Positions 31,311 to 43,274 of a stretch of DNA of 64,000 nt are shown here, one piece after another (the first letter of the stretch is position 1; each line of letters opens with the position of its first letter). Source of the stretch: Schistosoma mansoni (lineage: Eukaryota > Platyhelminthes > Trematoda > Strigeidida > Schistosomatidae); contig NC_031502.1 in assembly GCF_000237925.1 (NCBI RefSeq), forward strand, positions 54,023,474 to 54,087,473, written 5' to 3'. The notes below the pieces were generated by a model. The model was given only the letters and a program-made list of their open reading frames with translations, ran no database searches and was not told the DNA's origin. Both the position numbers and the translations under genes were made by a program.

Positions 31311-33635
31311 TTGGCTTAGGAGAGAGTTGTATCCTTTTTTTTTGATTATCTGTAGTAGGAGATCAGGCAAAATTCAACAAATATATTGATATTGATTAGA
31401 TATTGGCAATGAACATTGATAATGTCACAAATATTATCAGTTTTGAATGAGATGATAAGTGAAGTCATAAAATAATTGATTCATTTCATACAGAATTTTA
31501 TGATTATAAAAATCAGTTTTCTCTCTTTAAAAAGAAAGGGAAACAAATTTCTGTTGCTATGTATTATGTAATGATGTTTGTTTTTTTCGTTTCTATGTAA
31601 TCTTTTGAAATATAAGTAATACTTGAATATTAAATGGTTTATACCAAGATAACATTGATTTATTGATCATTCAAATTTTGTTTCCATGCAAATGAATGTT
31701 TTTTTTACTTTAATTATTGAAAAATAATCAATAAAATATCTTACTCAAATTCCTTGTAAAATACACATTTTAAAATTGATCAAATGTTGAAAGGGGAGGT
31801 GGAAATTGATAGATGTACGATGTATTTATAAACAATAATTATCCATTAAACATCAATTAGGGGAATCATGATTGTCAACTAAACAGAATAATATGTCCTC
31901 ATTACTTATACAATACTATACTATAGTGTTTAATGATAATAGCAATGTAATATGTTACTATGGCTGATTATGTAATATTACATTCATTTAATTTAATTTG
32001 TTGTTTATAATTCCAATCAGTTAATGATATTAATAAATGTATATAAACTAAATCAATGAACATTGGATACATAAGATAGGACAATAGAAATGTATACACA
32101 ATAGATCACAATACATAAAATAAATTAGATTCTCATAGTGATAATAAACATTTCAGTAGTGTTCAGGGACTTGTTTGTTTCCACTTGTTATATCTAGTAC
32201 AATTTCTTCGTCAAGGAATAAAATCAAATAAGAAGAAGGCGAAGGGAAAGGAGATAGTCAAATGGAATTCACTTTTTTTTCTTTTCTGTATTTCACGAAT
32301 GTTCAAAATTGAAGTTTGACCGGTCAATTTTAATATTCCAATGTATAAAATATTATTTTACTTTTTTTGTTCTGTTTTTCTAATCCAATTTCATAGATGA
32401 TCAATGGAATTCAACAAGGATTATGAATATCAATGATGATTTGAATTAGTTAAAAGAATAATAACAGTAATGGATAATAATAGTTTCCACCTGGTTAGAT
32501 AAAAATTCTATAATAATATCAAATATTCATATGGAAGAAAGAAATTCTAACAGAATCATTGTATTCCATATTAGTAGTATTATTATTAGTAGTATTTATC
32601 CTTTTGTAATAATGTAAATGAAAAATTTTAATACATATAAAAACCATTTCATTTTTAATTCTGATATTTTTATTTTTAGGGAAATGGGATAAGTAAATCT
32701 ATATGTCTATATATTAATATGTCTGTATATCATATTGTTCTATGTAGGTTAACGTGTATGTCTGTCTATATGTCTATCTATCTATCTATCTATCTGTATT
32801 AATGTTCATTTCCCAGAATGTATTTGGTACTTTAGTGTTTCTGTATATATGTATATGTACGTGTTTCTTGTTTATTTTTAGTGATCAGTTAGTTGAACAA
32901 GAAAAGATGAGGATGATGATGATGAAATACAACTGACTACTCAATAGTGGAAAGACAGGAATACAAGTTGAAAAACACAACTAACTCATTCACTCATTCA
33001 TATTTGAATTTCAAAGAATTTTACAAAATAAGAGAAAATACACACACAGCAACAACAACAACGACAACAAAAATGATAATCATAGAAGATGAAGAAGAAG
33101 AAGAATAAAGGGAGTATCTATAAACTCTTTTTTTTAAAGGCATATTCATAGGCAAACAAACAGGCAAACATGCATCACAGATCAAATTAGGAGCAAAAAA
33201 AAGGGAAAAAATATATACAAGAATAACAAACAAGCAAAAAAAAACACAACATCACAGGTCTGATACGATGTAAAAAAAAGCCACAATTCAACAACAATGA
33301 CATCAAACAGACATACATTATGATATGCCAATATGGCTTGACTGAGATATGCTTTGTTCTATATGTTTATTCAATGTATGTCATGACTCTTAGTTTGTTT
33401 TGTTTTGTTTTTTTCCTTCTTTCCTCCTAAAAAAAAATATGTTCTATATTCTCACAAATCATCATGAGGTATGCTAGTTTAATGTCATTCGTTTCAGTGA
33501 AATGTCTGTGTCTCAAGCCTCTAATACTTTTATCATTATTATTATCAATAATGATAATAGGGAGATATAATGAAATAGTAAATTTTTCACTGTAATCTTA
33601 ATTTTTTGTATTTTCTAGAGAGATTAACCTTGGGA
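31311..33635. other. AT-rich and simple-repeat DNA
   Basis: Upstream of the innexin start. Includes TATC repeats (32775-32795), GAT/GAA runs (32905-32925 and 33085-33110), ACA repeats (33045-33070) and T-rich tracts. Frames here are low complexity. No family B or Sm-alpha copy in about 2.3 kb. Confidence 0.5.
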
Positions 33636-33639
33636 TATG

Positions 33640-33716
33640 TGAGTAAGTATTCGTTGGTGGAGAAGATTTATAGCTCACGACCAAACTATCCAGCTCAGAG
33701 AACAAACCTAAATCAA
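33640..33716. mobile_element. Penelope-like tail, inverted join
   Basis: 33651-33679 matches the reverse complement of the tail seen at 62401-62435 (GAGCTACAAATCTTCTCCAC), and 33680-33716 matches the forward tail (CAAAC, CATCCAGCTCAGAGAACAAA-like). Short, old, with two orientations back to back. Confidence 0.5.
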
Positions 33717-34015
33717 GTGAGTATTAATGTTTATTTGTTTGTTGATGTATGTATAAAACATTATGTTCTCTTTATTATAATGTTTCATACCTTTGCTGAT
33801 TTCAGTAGCATCTTCAACCTTATTAAAAACATTATTAATTATGTCATAATGTCACGTCTTTTACACTACATTGCTTAATGATGAAGTTATAATTGTCTTA
33901 CTGGACAAAATATTAATCATGTGGACTGATGATATTTTTTTTCAGAATGTTAATGAATCATTCAACTTAAAGGATAAATTACTGTATAAAAGCTATTCAC
34001 CTGTATTACAAGTCA

Positions 34016-35086
34016 CATTCATTTTTTCATAGTTGAAATCATGAGTCAATTGAAGATAGATCACCATAGAAAACCTGAAAGCACTGAATGGCCATCTCGT
34101 CCTATTGTGGGACCCCTCAACAGTGATCATCCACGATCCCGCATAGTGAGATTCGAACCCAGGACCTATCGGTCTTGCACGTGAGCGCTTAACCTCTAGA
34201 CCACTGGGCCGATATTCAACGGTGTTAATGTCTAACTTCAACCAATTCACGATTTTGAGTAACCGTTGACCAATTGTCTTCAGTGAGTTGATATCTCTAC
34301 AACAGACCCGGTTGAACTCCACCGGTCACTGCTTCCCACTAGAACTCAAAGAAAACATTCCTTACAGTCAGTCACTAGTGAGCATCTGATAATAGATCAG
34401 AAGGGGTTTTGTGGATATTTCAGTATTTTCANNNNNNNNNNNNNNNNNNNNNNNNNNNNNNNNNNNNNNNNNNNNNNNNNNNNNNNNNNNNNNNNNNNNN
34501 NNNNNNNNNNNNNNNNNNNNNNNNNNNNNNNNNNNNNNNNNNNNNNNNNNNNNNNNNNNNNNNNNNNNNNNNNNNNNNNNNNNNNNNNNNNNNNNNNNNN
34601 NNNNNNNNNNNNNNNNNNNNNNNNNNNNNNNCTATGAAAATACTGAAATATCCACAAAACCCCTTCTGATCTATTATCAGATGCTCACTAGTGACTGACT
34701 GTAAGGAATGTTTTCTTTGAGTTCTAGTGGGAAGCAGTGACCGGTGGAGTTCAACCGGGTCTGTTGTAGAGATATCAACTCACTGAAGACAATTGGTCAA
34801 CGGTTACTCAAAATCGTGAATTGGTTGAAGTTAGACATTAACACCGTTGAATATCGGCCCAGTGGTCTAGAGGTTAAGCGCTCACGTGCAAGACCGATAG
34901 GTCCTGGGTTCGAATCTCACTATGCGGGATCGTGGATGATCACTGTTGAGGGGTCCCACAATAGGACGAGATGGCCATTCAGTGCTTTCAGGTTTTCTAT
35001 GGTGATCTATCTTCAATTGACTCATGATTTCAACTATGAAAATACTGAAATATCCACAAAACCTCTTCTGATCTGCATTCATTTTT
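34016..35086. mobile_element. 1.05-kb palindromic family B insertion
   Basis: The insert (34027-35075) is flanked by CATTCATTTTT at 34016-34026 and 35076-35086. The left arm is a full minus-strand monomer and the right arm a full plus-strand monomer. Each arm also has, before its upstream block, a preceding monomer's tail (CCACAAAACCCCTTCTGATC at 34658-34677). Translations of the arms are identical over 99 residues (34322 down to about 34026; 34744 up to about 35040), so they are nearly identical. The ribozymes have TTGAGGGG and GAGA and are probably inactive, but helix III stays palindromic (ATGGCCAT). Confidence 0.9.
34432..34631. other. Assembly gap, 200 N
   Basis: Exactly 200 N at the symmetry centre of the palindrome. 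True centre unknown. Confidence 0.95.
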
Positions 35087-35154
35087 GTTTCAAAATTATC
35101 AATCATCTAGAAAGGCTTTTTTATTACAAGATTTAATTTCAGGATTTTAACTTA

Positions 35155-35275
35155 ATCAACAACTCACTTAGTATTGTTTGTTTGAATCTTTCCATTGATG
35201 TTTAGGACTGCAACTGGTCAGTCACTAATTGGCATATGTGCATATTGTGCGTATTGCCTCGATATAGCCTGTTTG
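35155..35275 (-). mobile_element. Sm-alpha tail fragment
   Basis: Minus-strand tail only (TAGTATTGTTTGTTTGAATC to CCTCGATATAGCC). It lacks the ribozyme and head. Confidence 0.75.
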
Positions 35276-35439
35276 TATTTGTTTCGGGTTACAGTTACAG
35301 ATATTTAAATTGGATATAATTTGTCATATTTGGATAGGTAGAGTTGACATTAAACTATTTTATTCTAAATCTATGTGTTTCAATGTTGTGTACTAAGTGA
35401 CTACTTTATTATTATTTTTTGAAGGAATACACGAGCTGT

Positions 35440-35765
35440 TCTTAACTAGACAACCATTGAAAACTCAGAAGTATTGAGACTCTTAAGTAGTTCTTGTCCA
35501 CAATCATTTCATAGAGAATGGAACACAGAAACATCGGTCTTGTGCGCGAACATATAATCTCTAGACCGCCATCCTGGCATCTGAAGGACTTAACGTTTAA
35601 GTTTAATCAATTTTACAGTATTGCATATTATTCTATTATTGTTTTCGGCGGATAACTGTCTGAAACCCAATGTGGCTGAACTCTATGGTTCACAGCTTTT
35701 CATTAATACTCTAACAACCGCAACCTGAAGCTAGCCACTAGTGAGCATGCGAAAAGATCCATACA
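35440..35765 (-). mobile_element. Old family B/C SINE monomer
   Basis: Minus-strand order of tail, ribozyme relic, A-box relic (GGCGGTCTAGAGATTATATG) and upstream block (GCTCACTAGTGGCTAGCTTC) is kept; sequence is diverged and the core is lost. Confidence 0.65.
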
Positions 35766-35844
35766 ATTTACTGATCACTGAGTAGTAAGTAGTCTTCTCT
35801 ATTCTATAAGAGTTAACCTGTTACATTTTTTCATATATTGATTG

Positions 35845-36065
35845 TTTGTATCTTCTCATTGATTTTTAAGACTGTAAATGATCAGTCTCTTATTGGCATA
35901 CGTGCATCCTGTGTGAACTGGTTCAATATTGCTTTAACTCACAAGTATTATAAGCAGAGATGAATGGTAGCTAAGAGTGGAATTCAGGGCTTGTATACTT
36001 GAGACTCGTCAGCTAGATGTACCTGAATCCCAGAGTTGATGTTTACTCCGAGACTTCGTATTCAA
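35845..36065 (-). mobile_element. Sm-alpha SINE, minus strand, 5' truncated
   Basis: From the tail (ATTGATTGTTTGTATCTTC) through the ribozyme relic (GAGACTCGTCAGCTAGATGT) to just before the B box. Part of the ribozyme is deleted. Confidence 0.7.
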
Positions 36066-36069
36066 CACG

Positions 36070-36963
36070 TTATGTCAGTTTACAAAAGTTGTTAATTGTT
36101 GAATCCAATGAAGATTATTTTCTTTTCATGCTGACAAAACTTTGTTCTCTCTCTCACTTTGTTCAAAATATTTATCAAGTGTTCCATCATACATATAAAT
36201 CAAATAACTGAATAAAATCTGGTTTGTTTTTGTTTTTTTTTTCTCATTACCAATGATGAAATCATTTTTTCTCTTTTTACTGAGATTGAAAAAAAACTGT
36301 AAAAAGGTTGAAATATATTATTCAGTAGTTACGTAATAAGTCATATGAAACTCAAGTATCATTGAATACCAGAAAGTAGTATCTGTATTAGTTAATCTTA
36401 AATTATAGATTAATATATGAAGGTTATTCACTAAGTATGTGTAATGTTTTGAACAATTACAGTTCAGAAAATCATCTCTGTGTATGTGATTCTCCTGCAA
36501 TATTTCAAGACTAGGAAACTAATGTGACTTGATGAGATAGTAACAATACCTGATCACTAAGGATTTCCGCAAATCATATAAAGAACTCAAAAGAAGATAA
36601 GAATACTGTATTGCCTCAAGTAGTTGGCATTTGGATTATAGGATAGAAGTAACTCCATATTTTCAAATTTTTTATAACCTCAATTTGTATTTTGATTATA
36701 AATAGTAGGTCTTAAATCAGTTTCATTGTGGATGTTACTTTCTCTTGGCGTAAATATGTACAGTAATGTGTTAAGTTCGATCGAGTCCTGTAAGTAACAT
36801 GAATTAAGTGGAGATTCATTGTTTTTTTTTTCTATTTTTAATCCATTTAAAGATTTTTACAGAAAATCACTAAAGATGGTTTTAATAAATATTCAACTCC
36901 GGTTATATAATACTCTAGTCAAAATTCATCAGTAGTATATATATCCTTTTATTACTATTAACA
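36070..36963. other. AT-rich DNA, nothing recognised
   Basis: No exon or repeat family was recognised. Confidence 0.4.
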
Positions 36964-37085
36964 AATCATTCATATCAGAAGGGGTTTTGTGAATATTATA
37001 GTAATTTTGATAGTTCAGATCATGAATCAATCATGGTGGTCTAGCTTCAATTAATTCATGATCTCAACTATCAAAATCATTCATA
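36964..37085. mobile_element. 100-bp family B fold-back with 11-bp target duplication
   Basis: The insert (36975-37074) is flanked by AATCATTCATA at 36964-36974 and 37075-37085. The left arm is the minus-strand tail with its true end (CAGAAGGGGTTTTGTG); the right arm is the plus-strand tail (GGTGGTCTAGCTTCAATTAA), truncated at CTCAACTATCAA. It carries no ribozyme or head, the smallest such insertion in the window. Confidence 0.85.
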
Positions 37086-37089
37086 ATTA

Positions 37090-38212
37090 AATCTTATTCT
37101 TAACAATGTATCTTGCCAATAAAAGTTTTTTTCTGTTCTCTATATTATGAACTATCTTTAGTTAAACAATCATTGAAAGCTTTGAAAGCCTTTGCATGCT
37201 GTTTTGTTCTCATGATTATTTAACATATCAGTTGTTAAATCCATAATATTTAGACTGAACATTAAGAGTGTTAATTTTCAGATTATCGATTTGAAGACAT
37301 ATCATCCAAGTTTTAACCAAGAACAGGTAACGTTCAACAACAACCCCCAAAAGGATGAAACACAAATTGCTGATAACATTGGTTGATGTTATTATTATTA
37401 TTATTGTTATTACAAACCCATCAATGTGATTGAAAAATACTCCAATAAATCTATCTTTCCATAGATTTTGGTTTTAATCCCTACATGGAAACCGTTGACT
37501 GTAATAAATCATTATGAAGTAGTCCTGCACTGACTTCAAATTCCCAAACAGTTCTTCATTTGATAACAGTTGTTAGTGAAAAATAATATAAAATATTAAC
37601 AAATTTCACAATACACTTTATATTCATAGAATTATTGGTACTAAACTACTTATATCTTTCTCAGTAGTAATTATTGAGTATCTATTTTAAAATGTGAAGA
37701 ATCATTTTAATAAACTCCCTGACCAATATTTATTCAAATTTATATTAACAACAAAATAATTTATCCACAATCCCTTTAGTAACAACCATTCACAATAATA
37801 ATGATAGTAAGTATTCTTATTGTTACTAATATTATCATTACTACTAATAATGTTATTATTAGTATAGTAACAATAATAATAAAACCAAGAATAATTAATT
37901 CATTAGGAAATCTAAAATTTAATCGTATCCTAATTGACAGACAAATCTATAGTTTCATGATGAATCCATTCATTGGTCAGAAATATCAATCATGCAGTAG
38001 TAACAATAATAATAGATAAATAAATAAACACACTGTAAAATAGAATAAATATGATAATAATGAGAATAGTATTACTAACATGCACTGAACAAGTAGTATC
38101 TACCATAGTAGTCTTGATACTCTCACCCCTTTCACCCATTTATTTGTATATTTTTTGTTTGTCATTTTTTAAAATCTTGTAACACACAGAGAAAATCACA
38201 ATTTGATTTTCA
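37090..38212. other. AT-rich DNA with AAT/ATT runs
   Basis: ATT repeats near 37386-37412 and 37795-37880. A 72-codon frame at 37801 is built from them. Confidence 0.45.
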
Positions 38213-38215
38213 AAG

Positions 38216-38605
38216 TATGGGGTTGTGAAGATTGTTGAGTTTTTGATTGAGATCATATACCAATCAGTGTTAGACTACCATTGAAAACATAGAAAAAGTG
38301 GACGGACATTTCGTCCTAGTATAGGACTCTTGAGTAGTGTATATCCAGGAGCCCGCACCAGCGATTCAAACCCAGAACCTTCGGTTTTGTGCGCGAACGC
38401 TTAAACTGTAGACCACTGAACCGGCATCCAATAGTGTTAATATTTAACTTCAGTCGATCCCATCGTGATTATTACCATGTGCTCACTAGTAACTGGCTTC
38501 GAGAGGTAAACCTCAGAGTTCTAGTCACAAGCCTTGACTAGTAAATTTCAATCCGTGCCGAGTGGAGATAGGTATCTACCTCAAACAACCGAAAATGGTC
38601 GCTAA
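38216..38605. mobile_element. Subfamily D SINE, inverted mosaic
   Basis: 38216-38466 is a minus-strand unit of tail, ribozyme, B box, A box and start of the upstream block. From about 38468 it switches to the plus-strand upstream block (GATTATTACCATGTGCTCAC). Minus-strand ribozyme (about 38308-38352): CTCAAGAG, stem GTCC/GGAC, GAAA, ATGTCCGT. C replaces core G5. Confidence 0.75.
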
Positions 38606-38814
38606 ATTTCGTGTATATAACCAAAAACTACGATACATACCATTTTTTAACGACTTATAATCATGTCCATTATTTCAGGTGAACCACAAAATCATATTAG
38701 TGTCTATTTGATATATGAGTTCACAAACATTCTCTTTATATACTCATAAGTAAATTATTTCTATTTATGAATACAACGATTTGAGTTATGTCATTGCTGG
38801 TATTAAGAATCAAA

Positions 38815-38935
38815 ACCAATCCACTCTCAATGTTAATGTTAACTGTGGGAAGCAGGTATATCCAGTTGATAAGTCTCAATTAGGATAAAATATAGGTCCT
38901 GAATTTTATTCTTAGAAATAATCCAAACTTTTTAA
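38815..38935 (+). mobile_element. Old Sm-alpha ribozyme fragment
   Basis: Relic GTATATCCAGTTGATAAGTC, TCAATTAGGATAAAATATAG and GTCCTGAATT, matching the Sm-alpha ribozyme order with core decay. Confidence 0.5.
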
Positions 38936-39007
38936 ATCATATATGCATACTGATAGGATAAGTAACAAAAAAATGAAGACTAGAGAATATTCCAAGAAAT
39001 TAATATT

Positions 39008-39092
39008 TTAACAGTTGAGATCATAAGTCAATTGAAGCTAGACCACCATGGAAAACCTGGATGCACTGGACGGCCGTTTTGTCCTATTGTTT
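39008..39092 (-). mobile_element. Family B tail and half ribozyme
   Basis: Minus-strand tail from AGTTGAGATC to the ribozyme 3' half (ACGGCCGTCC), then truncated. Confidence 0.75.
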
Positions 39093-39094
39093 AT

Positions 39095-40375
39095 TGATGA
39101 ACTAGCGAGAAAGCATAGAAGAGAAGAAAAGCATATTACATAGTCTCGACGATAATGACAATCATAACCATAATAGCTGCTGTAATTACAATTAATACAA
39201 GTCAATATTCATGAAATAAAAAGAAAAATCCTATTTGAAATTAGATACATATGTATATTAGTCTAATTGACGAAATCTTATTTTAAACATTCCTAGGAAT
39301 ACTACTTATTACATTTTCAGTAGTTAGCATGTGATTTACATAAGGCCTCAATAGACAAATGTAGGTTTTTTAAGATAATTTCTTACAGAATATTTTCGTT
39401 GGTTAATTATTGCATCGCGTCATTATCCATGAGTTGGGATAATTATTTTTGGAGAAAAAAGGAACGACATCACAAGATTGCATTGAATGAAATACAGACT
39501 ACTGATACTACATAAGTATTTTAAAAACTTGTATTGATAAATCTGATAGATAGATAGATAGATAGAAGAAGGAAACATACTGACTTTCTATTGTGTGCAT
39601 ACGTTTTGTATGATTGATATCAATCAAGAAATTTTACAATAAGATTATAATTAGACTTGAAATCTTGCTTTCTGAATGTTATGCGGAAAAGGAGGGCATA
39701 TTGTTTCATGCTAAGGTTAACCTATGAAAAGTTAAGTTAGAAAAAAGTAGTGTACAAATTTCTAAAGCTGTGTTCTACTAGGTGGTAACAGAAACTTACC
39801 TCCACTTTCTAATCTAGAGGAACAGGTGAATATCCACTGGTGGGACAAGCGATGACAAAATAAGTGGATTTCAACAAGTGAATGTAGACAGCTAATTTAC
39901 TTCAAGGGATACAGAAAAGACTATTAAGTCAAAACAGTAACCTTTAAGAATCCCTAGAGCATCATAGAAGACTTTTGTGGACATTAAATTCATAGGAGAT
40001 ATTGAGACTGAAGTCATGATGACCAAAATTTCAAGATCTCTCTGAAAAATATTCTGTTTTATCAAATTTGGCATTGGTTTCCCCATCCAGCTACCGGTTT
40101 GTAGATATGTGAAGAACAAACCCCCTGTTTGAGTTACCCCATTGTTTATATACAAGTCTACTCGGTCTTATGAAAATGATTTACACTGTCATACAAACAC
40201 ACTCAACATGTGCATTAAAATATTTGTATACTTCAGAGATTATAGTGATTTTGCAAATTAAAGCTTGAACTCTCTGTACAAGGTAGCAGGTTCTATCGCT
40301 CATTCTAACATGATCCCAAGCTCTCTTTAGATTTTTCATAACTAATTATTCACAAGTTTTTACCACTTTACAAAC
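39095..40375. other. AT-rich DNA, unassigned frame
   Basis: A GATA repeat lies at 39547-39565. An 87-codon minus-strand frame (39892-40155) sits in DNA of more balanced composition, but no domain was recognised; it could be an old LINE relic. Confidence 0.35.
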
Positions 40376-40377
40376 AA

Positions 40378-40510
40378 AGAAGTACTGAACGGACATTTCT
40401 TCTTAGTATGGGACTCTTGTGTAGTGTATATCCAGGATCCTCCACCAGAGATTCGAAGCCAGGACCTTCGGTCTCGTGTACGAACGCCTAACCTTTAAAC
40501 TGTTTTCTGA
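40378..40510 (-). mobile_element. Subfamily D SINE fragment
   Basis: Minus-strand ribozyme relic (TACACAAGAGTCCCATACTA), B box (GGCTTCGAATCTC) and A-box relic. Confidence 0.65.
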
Positions 40511-40829
40511 TATATGAAGTTTCCAAACATTTTAAATTGATTAGATCATTGTGTGTATGAAATAACTATGAACAGAACTGTTTAACTTGAATAAACGATA
40601 TCATCATAGAGAAAAAAGTCCCTTTTCTGAATAGTCTTTTTTCTGTCAATGATGCAATAGGATACACTGTTATTTCAAACCAAATTCTCACTTAACAGTT
40701 GAATGTTATGATCAACTTTATTTGAATGGAAAAAAAAGTTTAGTAAACCAAATCTTACTTAAAAAAAAAAACTTATCCTACTAGAAAAGTCATCTATTCT
40801 TTTGAAATAGATCAGGACATTCAACAATG

Positions 40830-40981
40830 AGATTCTCTAAATTCACTTTAGTATTGTTTGTTTGAATCTTCCCATTGATGTTTAGGACTGCAATTAATCA
40901 GTCTCTTATTGGCACATATGTATACTGTACGTATTGCCTCGATATAACCACTGTCCATCTTTGCTTAAAGTAAGATTCTCT
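40830..40981. mobile_element. Sm-alpha fold-back with 9-bp target duplication
   Basis: The insert (40839-40972) is flanked by AGATTCTCT at 40830-40838 and 40973-40981. The minus-strand tail (to about 40946) is joined to a short forward piece (CCACTGTCCATCTTTGCTTA) from just downstream of the ribozyme. Confidence 0.8.
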
Positions 40982-41133
40982 GTTAACATTTTGAGTAGTT
41001 TTTAATCAGTCATTTCATACTAATATGGATAACATCTATCCATTAGTAATCTGTTCATTTTATTTTATCAGATTAATGATGAGAAAATTTCAGATATGAT
41101 AGTTTGTATTAGTGACTCATCTAATTGAATTCC

Positions 41134-41180
41134 ATCAGCCTATGCTCCTCCACGAGGGGTAACAGGCGTAAGGAAGTATA
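41134..41180 (+). mobile_element. RTE LINE 3' end fragment
   Basis: CAGCCTATGCTCCTCCACGA, then GGGGTAACAGGCGTAAGGAA: the last codons and tail start of the RTE element. Confidence 0.7.
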
Positions 41181-41184
41181 TAAG

Positions 41185-41543
41185 TAATATCTATCCATCT
41201 CTCTGTCTATATAACATAATTCAGTCAAAGATTTTCAACTTTAGTCACAACCTAAAGAGATAATATCAGTCTCAATTCATAATCCCATAAATAAATCCAA
41301 TCAGATAATATTTACAAACTGATTTCTTTCTTAAGATAATGATTATGATTATTTTCTTTCGATTATTCATTTATAAATAAGCATAGAAAAGTGTTATAAT
41401 AATGAATAATGATAGTTGTAATGAATGACCTGATTATTGAAATAAGATGAAACAATAAAACTGAAGTGTTTTCTTCTCTTTTTTTCTTTTTCTTCTTTTT
41501 TCTTTTTAGATTTTATTTTACAAATTTATTTTTGTTAGACAAC
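41185..41543. other. AT-rich DNA
   Basis: Contains a pyrimidine tract (TTCTTCTCTTTTTTTCTTTT) near 41470-41505. No gene was seen. Confidence 0.4.
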
Positions 41544-41864
41544 AATTGAAAAATTATCGTAAGGGGGGTTTATGAGAATTTAGTAATCTTATATAGTTGC
41601 AATCATGAGTCAATTGAAGCTAGACCACCATCGAAAACCTGCAAGCACTGGACAGCCGTTTCATCCCATTGTGGGACTCCTCAGCAGTGCGCATCCACGA
41701 TCCCGCCTCGCGAGATCCAAACTCAGGACCTATCAGTCACGCTTGCGAGCGCTTAACTGAGGAGTCGCACAATAGGACGGGACGGCCGTCCAGTATTTCC
41801 AGGTTTTCCATGGTGGTCTAGCTTCTATTGACTCATGATCTCAACTACATAAAATTGAAAAATT
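41544..41864. mobile_element. Family B fold-back SINE with 12-bp target duplication
   Basis: The insert (41556-41852) is flanked by AATTGAAAAATT at 41544-41555 and 41853-41864. The left arm (to about 41757) is minus-strand tail, ribozyme, B-box region and part of the head. The right arm is plus-strand ribozyme from CTGAGGAG plus tail, truncated at CTCAACTACAT. The right ribozyme lacks its helix I strand and has GGGA for GAAA. Confidence 0.85.
41645..41690 (-). ncRNA. Hammerhead ribozyme, family B, intact core
   Basis: Minus strand: GCACTG/CAGTGC helix I (6 bp), CTGAGGAG, stem GTCCC/GGGAT, GAAA, ACGGCTGT, cleavage triplet GTC. Helix II shows linked changes relative to the family (an extra C-G pair, a G-T closing pair). 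Confidence 0.7.
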
Positions 41865-42121
41865 GTATAGTAACTATTTCATATTAGTATTAAATTCCTC
41901 ATTAGAGTATTCCCTTCATGATTCGATAATGTTTAAGTTCTTAAAAAGGGAATCAGCTTTTTTTTAGTACATTCTAGTTTCGATGATGCTTTTTTGTTTG
42001 TTCCTTTTTTTCTTTTTGCTAGAGTCAATCGATATTATAAATTAGCAAAAATTTTTTTTGCTCTCGAGAAGATAATTTTTGTATGTCTACATACAAATTC
42101 TTTGATAAATAAACCAATATA

Positions 42122-42651
42122 TTAACTTTTGTATCTCGTGGAGAACTATGAATGGTAACTTTTGAGGACTATTCACGGACCATTGTGATATGTATATTTC
42201 CTGTTGCATAATTGTTAAGTAACTAAACTATTCATATTCGTGTCCCTATTATTATAAGCTTTATTTTGACCTATAGACTATTATTATACGATTTGCCATT
42301 CCTGGGTTATCCCCAGTCTATTAATTACTGTTCCCAGTATTCACAGACACGTTTGACCAAATCTCGTACAAATGTCATTTTCTATTTTACGGTACGATGT
42401 GATCAGTTTGTTTGGAATATAAACCCAGTATGTTTGAGAATAATGATTGATATTGCAGAGGCTGTTATCGGTGTTCTGGACATAACTGGCTGGGCTAGGC
42501 AAATAGCAGGACTGATAAGTACTCAAGACTGTTCATACGGCTTTTGTATATCATAGCTCTGATCGATAATTCACTCCTCTCTGATTGACGGGAATCAGCA
42601 CGTTCATACATCAAACAGGACACGCACACACTCACAAGTTATAACATTAAC
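42122..42651 (+). mobile_element. Solo LTR fossil, TGTTATA type, 5-bp duplication TTAAC
   Basis: LTR at 42127-42646 flanked by TTAAC on both sides. About 520 bp and collinear with 47576-48054; the two share long identical blocks (GGTACGATGTGATCAGTTTG), so they are closely related. Open frames within it are LTR sequence. A 5-bp duplication fits a Gypsy-class integrase. Confidence 0.75.
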
Positions 42652-42654
42652 ATA

Positions 42655-43122
42655 GAGATTATTGACTTGAATAAAAACTATATTGTATAGTTAAAACTGT
42701 ATCTTAGAAAAATATAATTATAAAAATCAATTCTATCTGGATTTATTTAGTTTCTATGATTGAAGATGAAAAACAAACAACAACAGCAACAACGACAACG
42801 TCAACAGATAAACAAATGAGAAGAGTATTTTTTTTCTTTTTTGCTTTCAATCTTCTCATACCGTCTCTCTCTTTATTTTGTTCCTAATTATCGAGTAATA
42901 ATAATGGTAATAAACATAATGGAAAATTGTTTCGGTGAATTTATACTTCTAAATGAAATAAAGAGAGAGAGACGGAAAGAGATAAAGGGACACAACATCC
43001 TCAACGTTGTCTAACGCTAATTATTTGTTTTACTCCTTTCTAAGACAGAAATAGTATGTGTGGAAGGGAGTGATGAAGTAAGTAAATAATAAAAGATGAA
43101 ATCGAAATTCTGGAGTAGCACC

Positions 43123-43153
<31 letters not shown>

Positions 43154-43165
43154 ATACTTCTCAGA
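42655..43165. other. AT-rich DNA with CT and AT microsatellites
   Basis: GA and CA-rich runs near 42775-42800 and 42960-42990, and (CT)n followed by (AT)n at 43121-43153. Confidence 0.45.
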
Positions 43166-43167
43166 AT

Positions 43168-43272
43168 AACAGCTGGAAAGGATTGTCTAGGATAGATTTA
43201 GATGGAGAATGTTAGTGGGCAGCCTATTCTCCTCCATGAGGGTTAACGGGCGTAAGAAAATAAGTAAGTAAC
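43168..43272 (+). mobile_element. RTE LINE 3' end fragment
   Basis: AGCTGGAAAGGATTGTCTAG through GGGCAGCCTATTCTCCTCC and GGGCGTAAGAAAATAAGTAA: C-terminal codons and tail. Confidence 0.75.
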
Positions 43273-43274
43273 AT

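Noticed and set aside
34744-35136. 130-codon open frame
   Set aside because: It is family B SINE sequence (head, ribozyme and tail) read as protein; its identity to 33993-34322 reflects the palindrome, not a gene.
30528-36963. CRISPR-like array from recurring short repeats
   Set aside because: Eukaryotic DNA with dispersed retroposons; no regular spacing or unique spacers.
39892-40155. 87-codon minus-strand frame
   Set aside because: No domain recognised and no splice context; may be an old LINE relic but not supportable.
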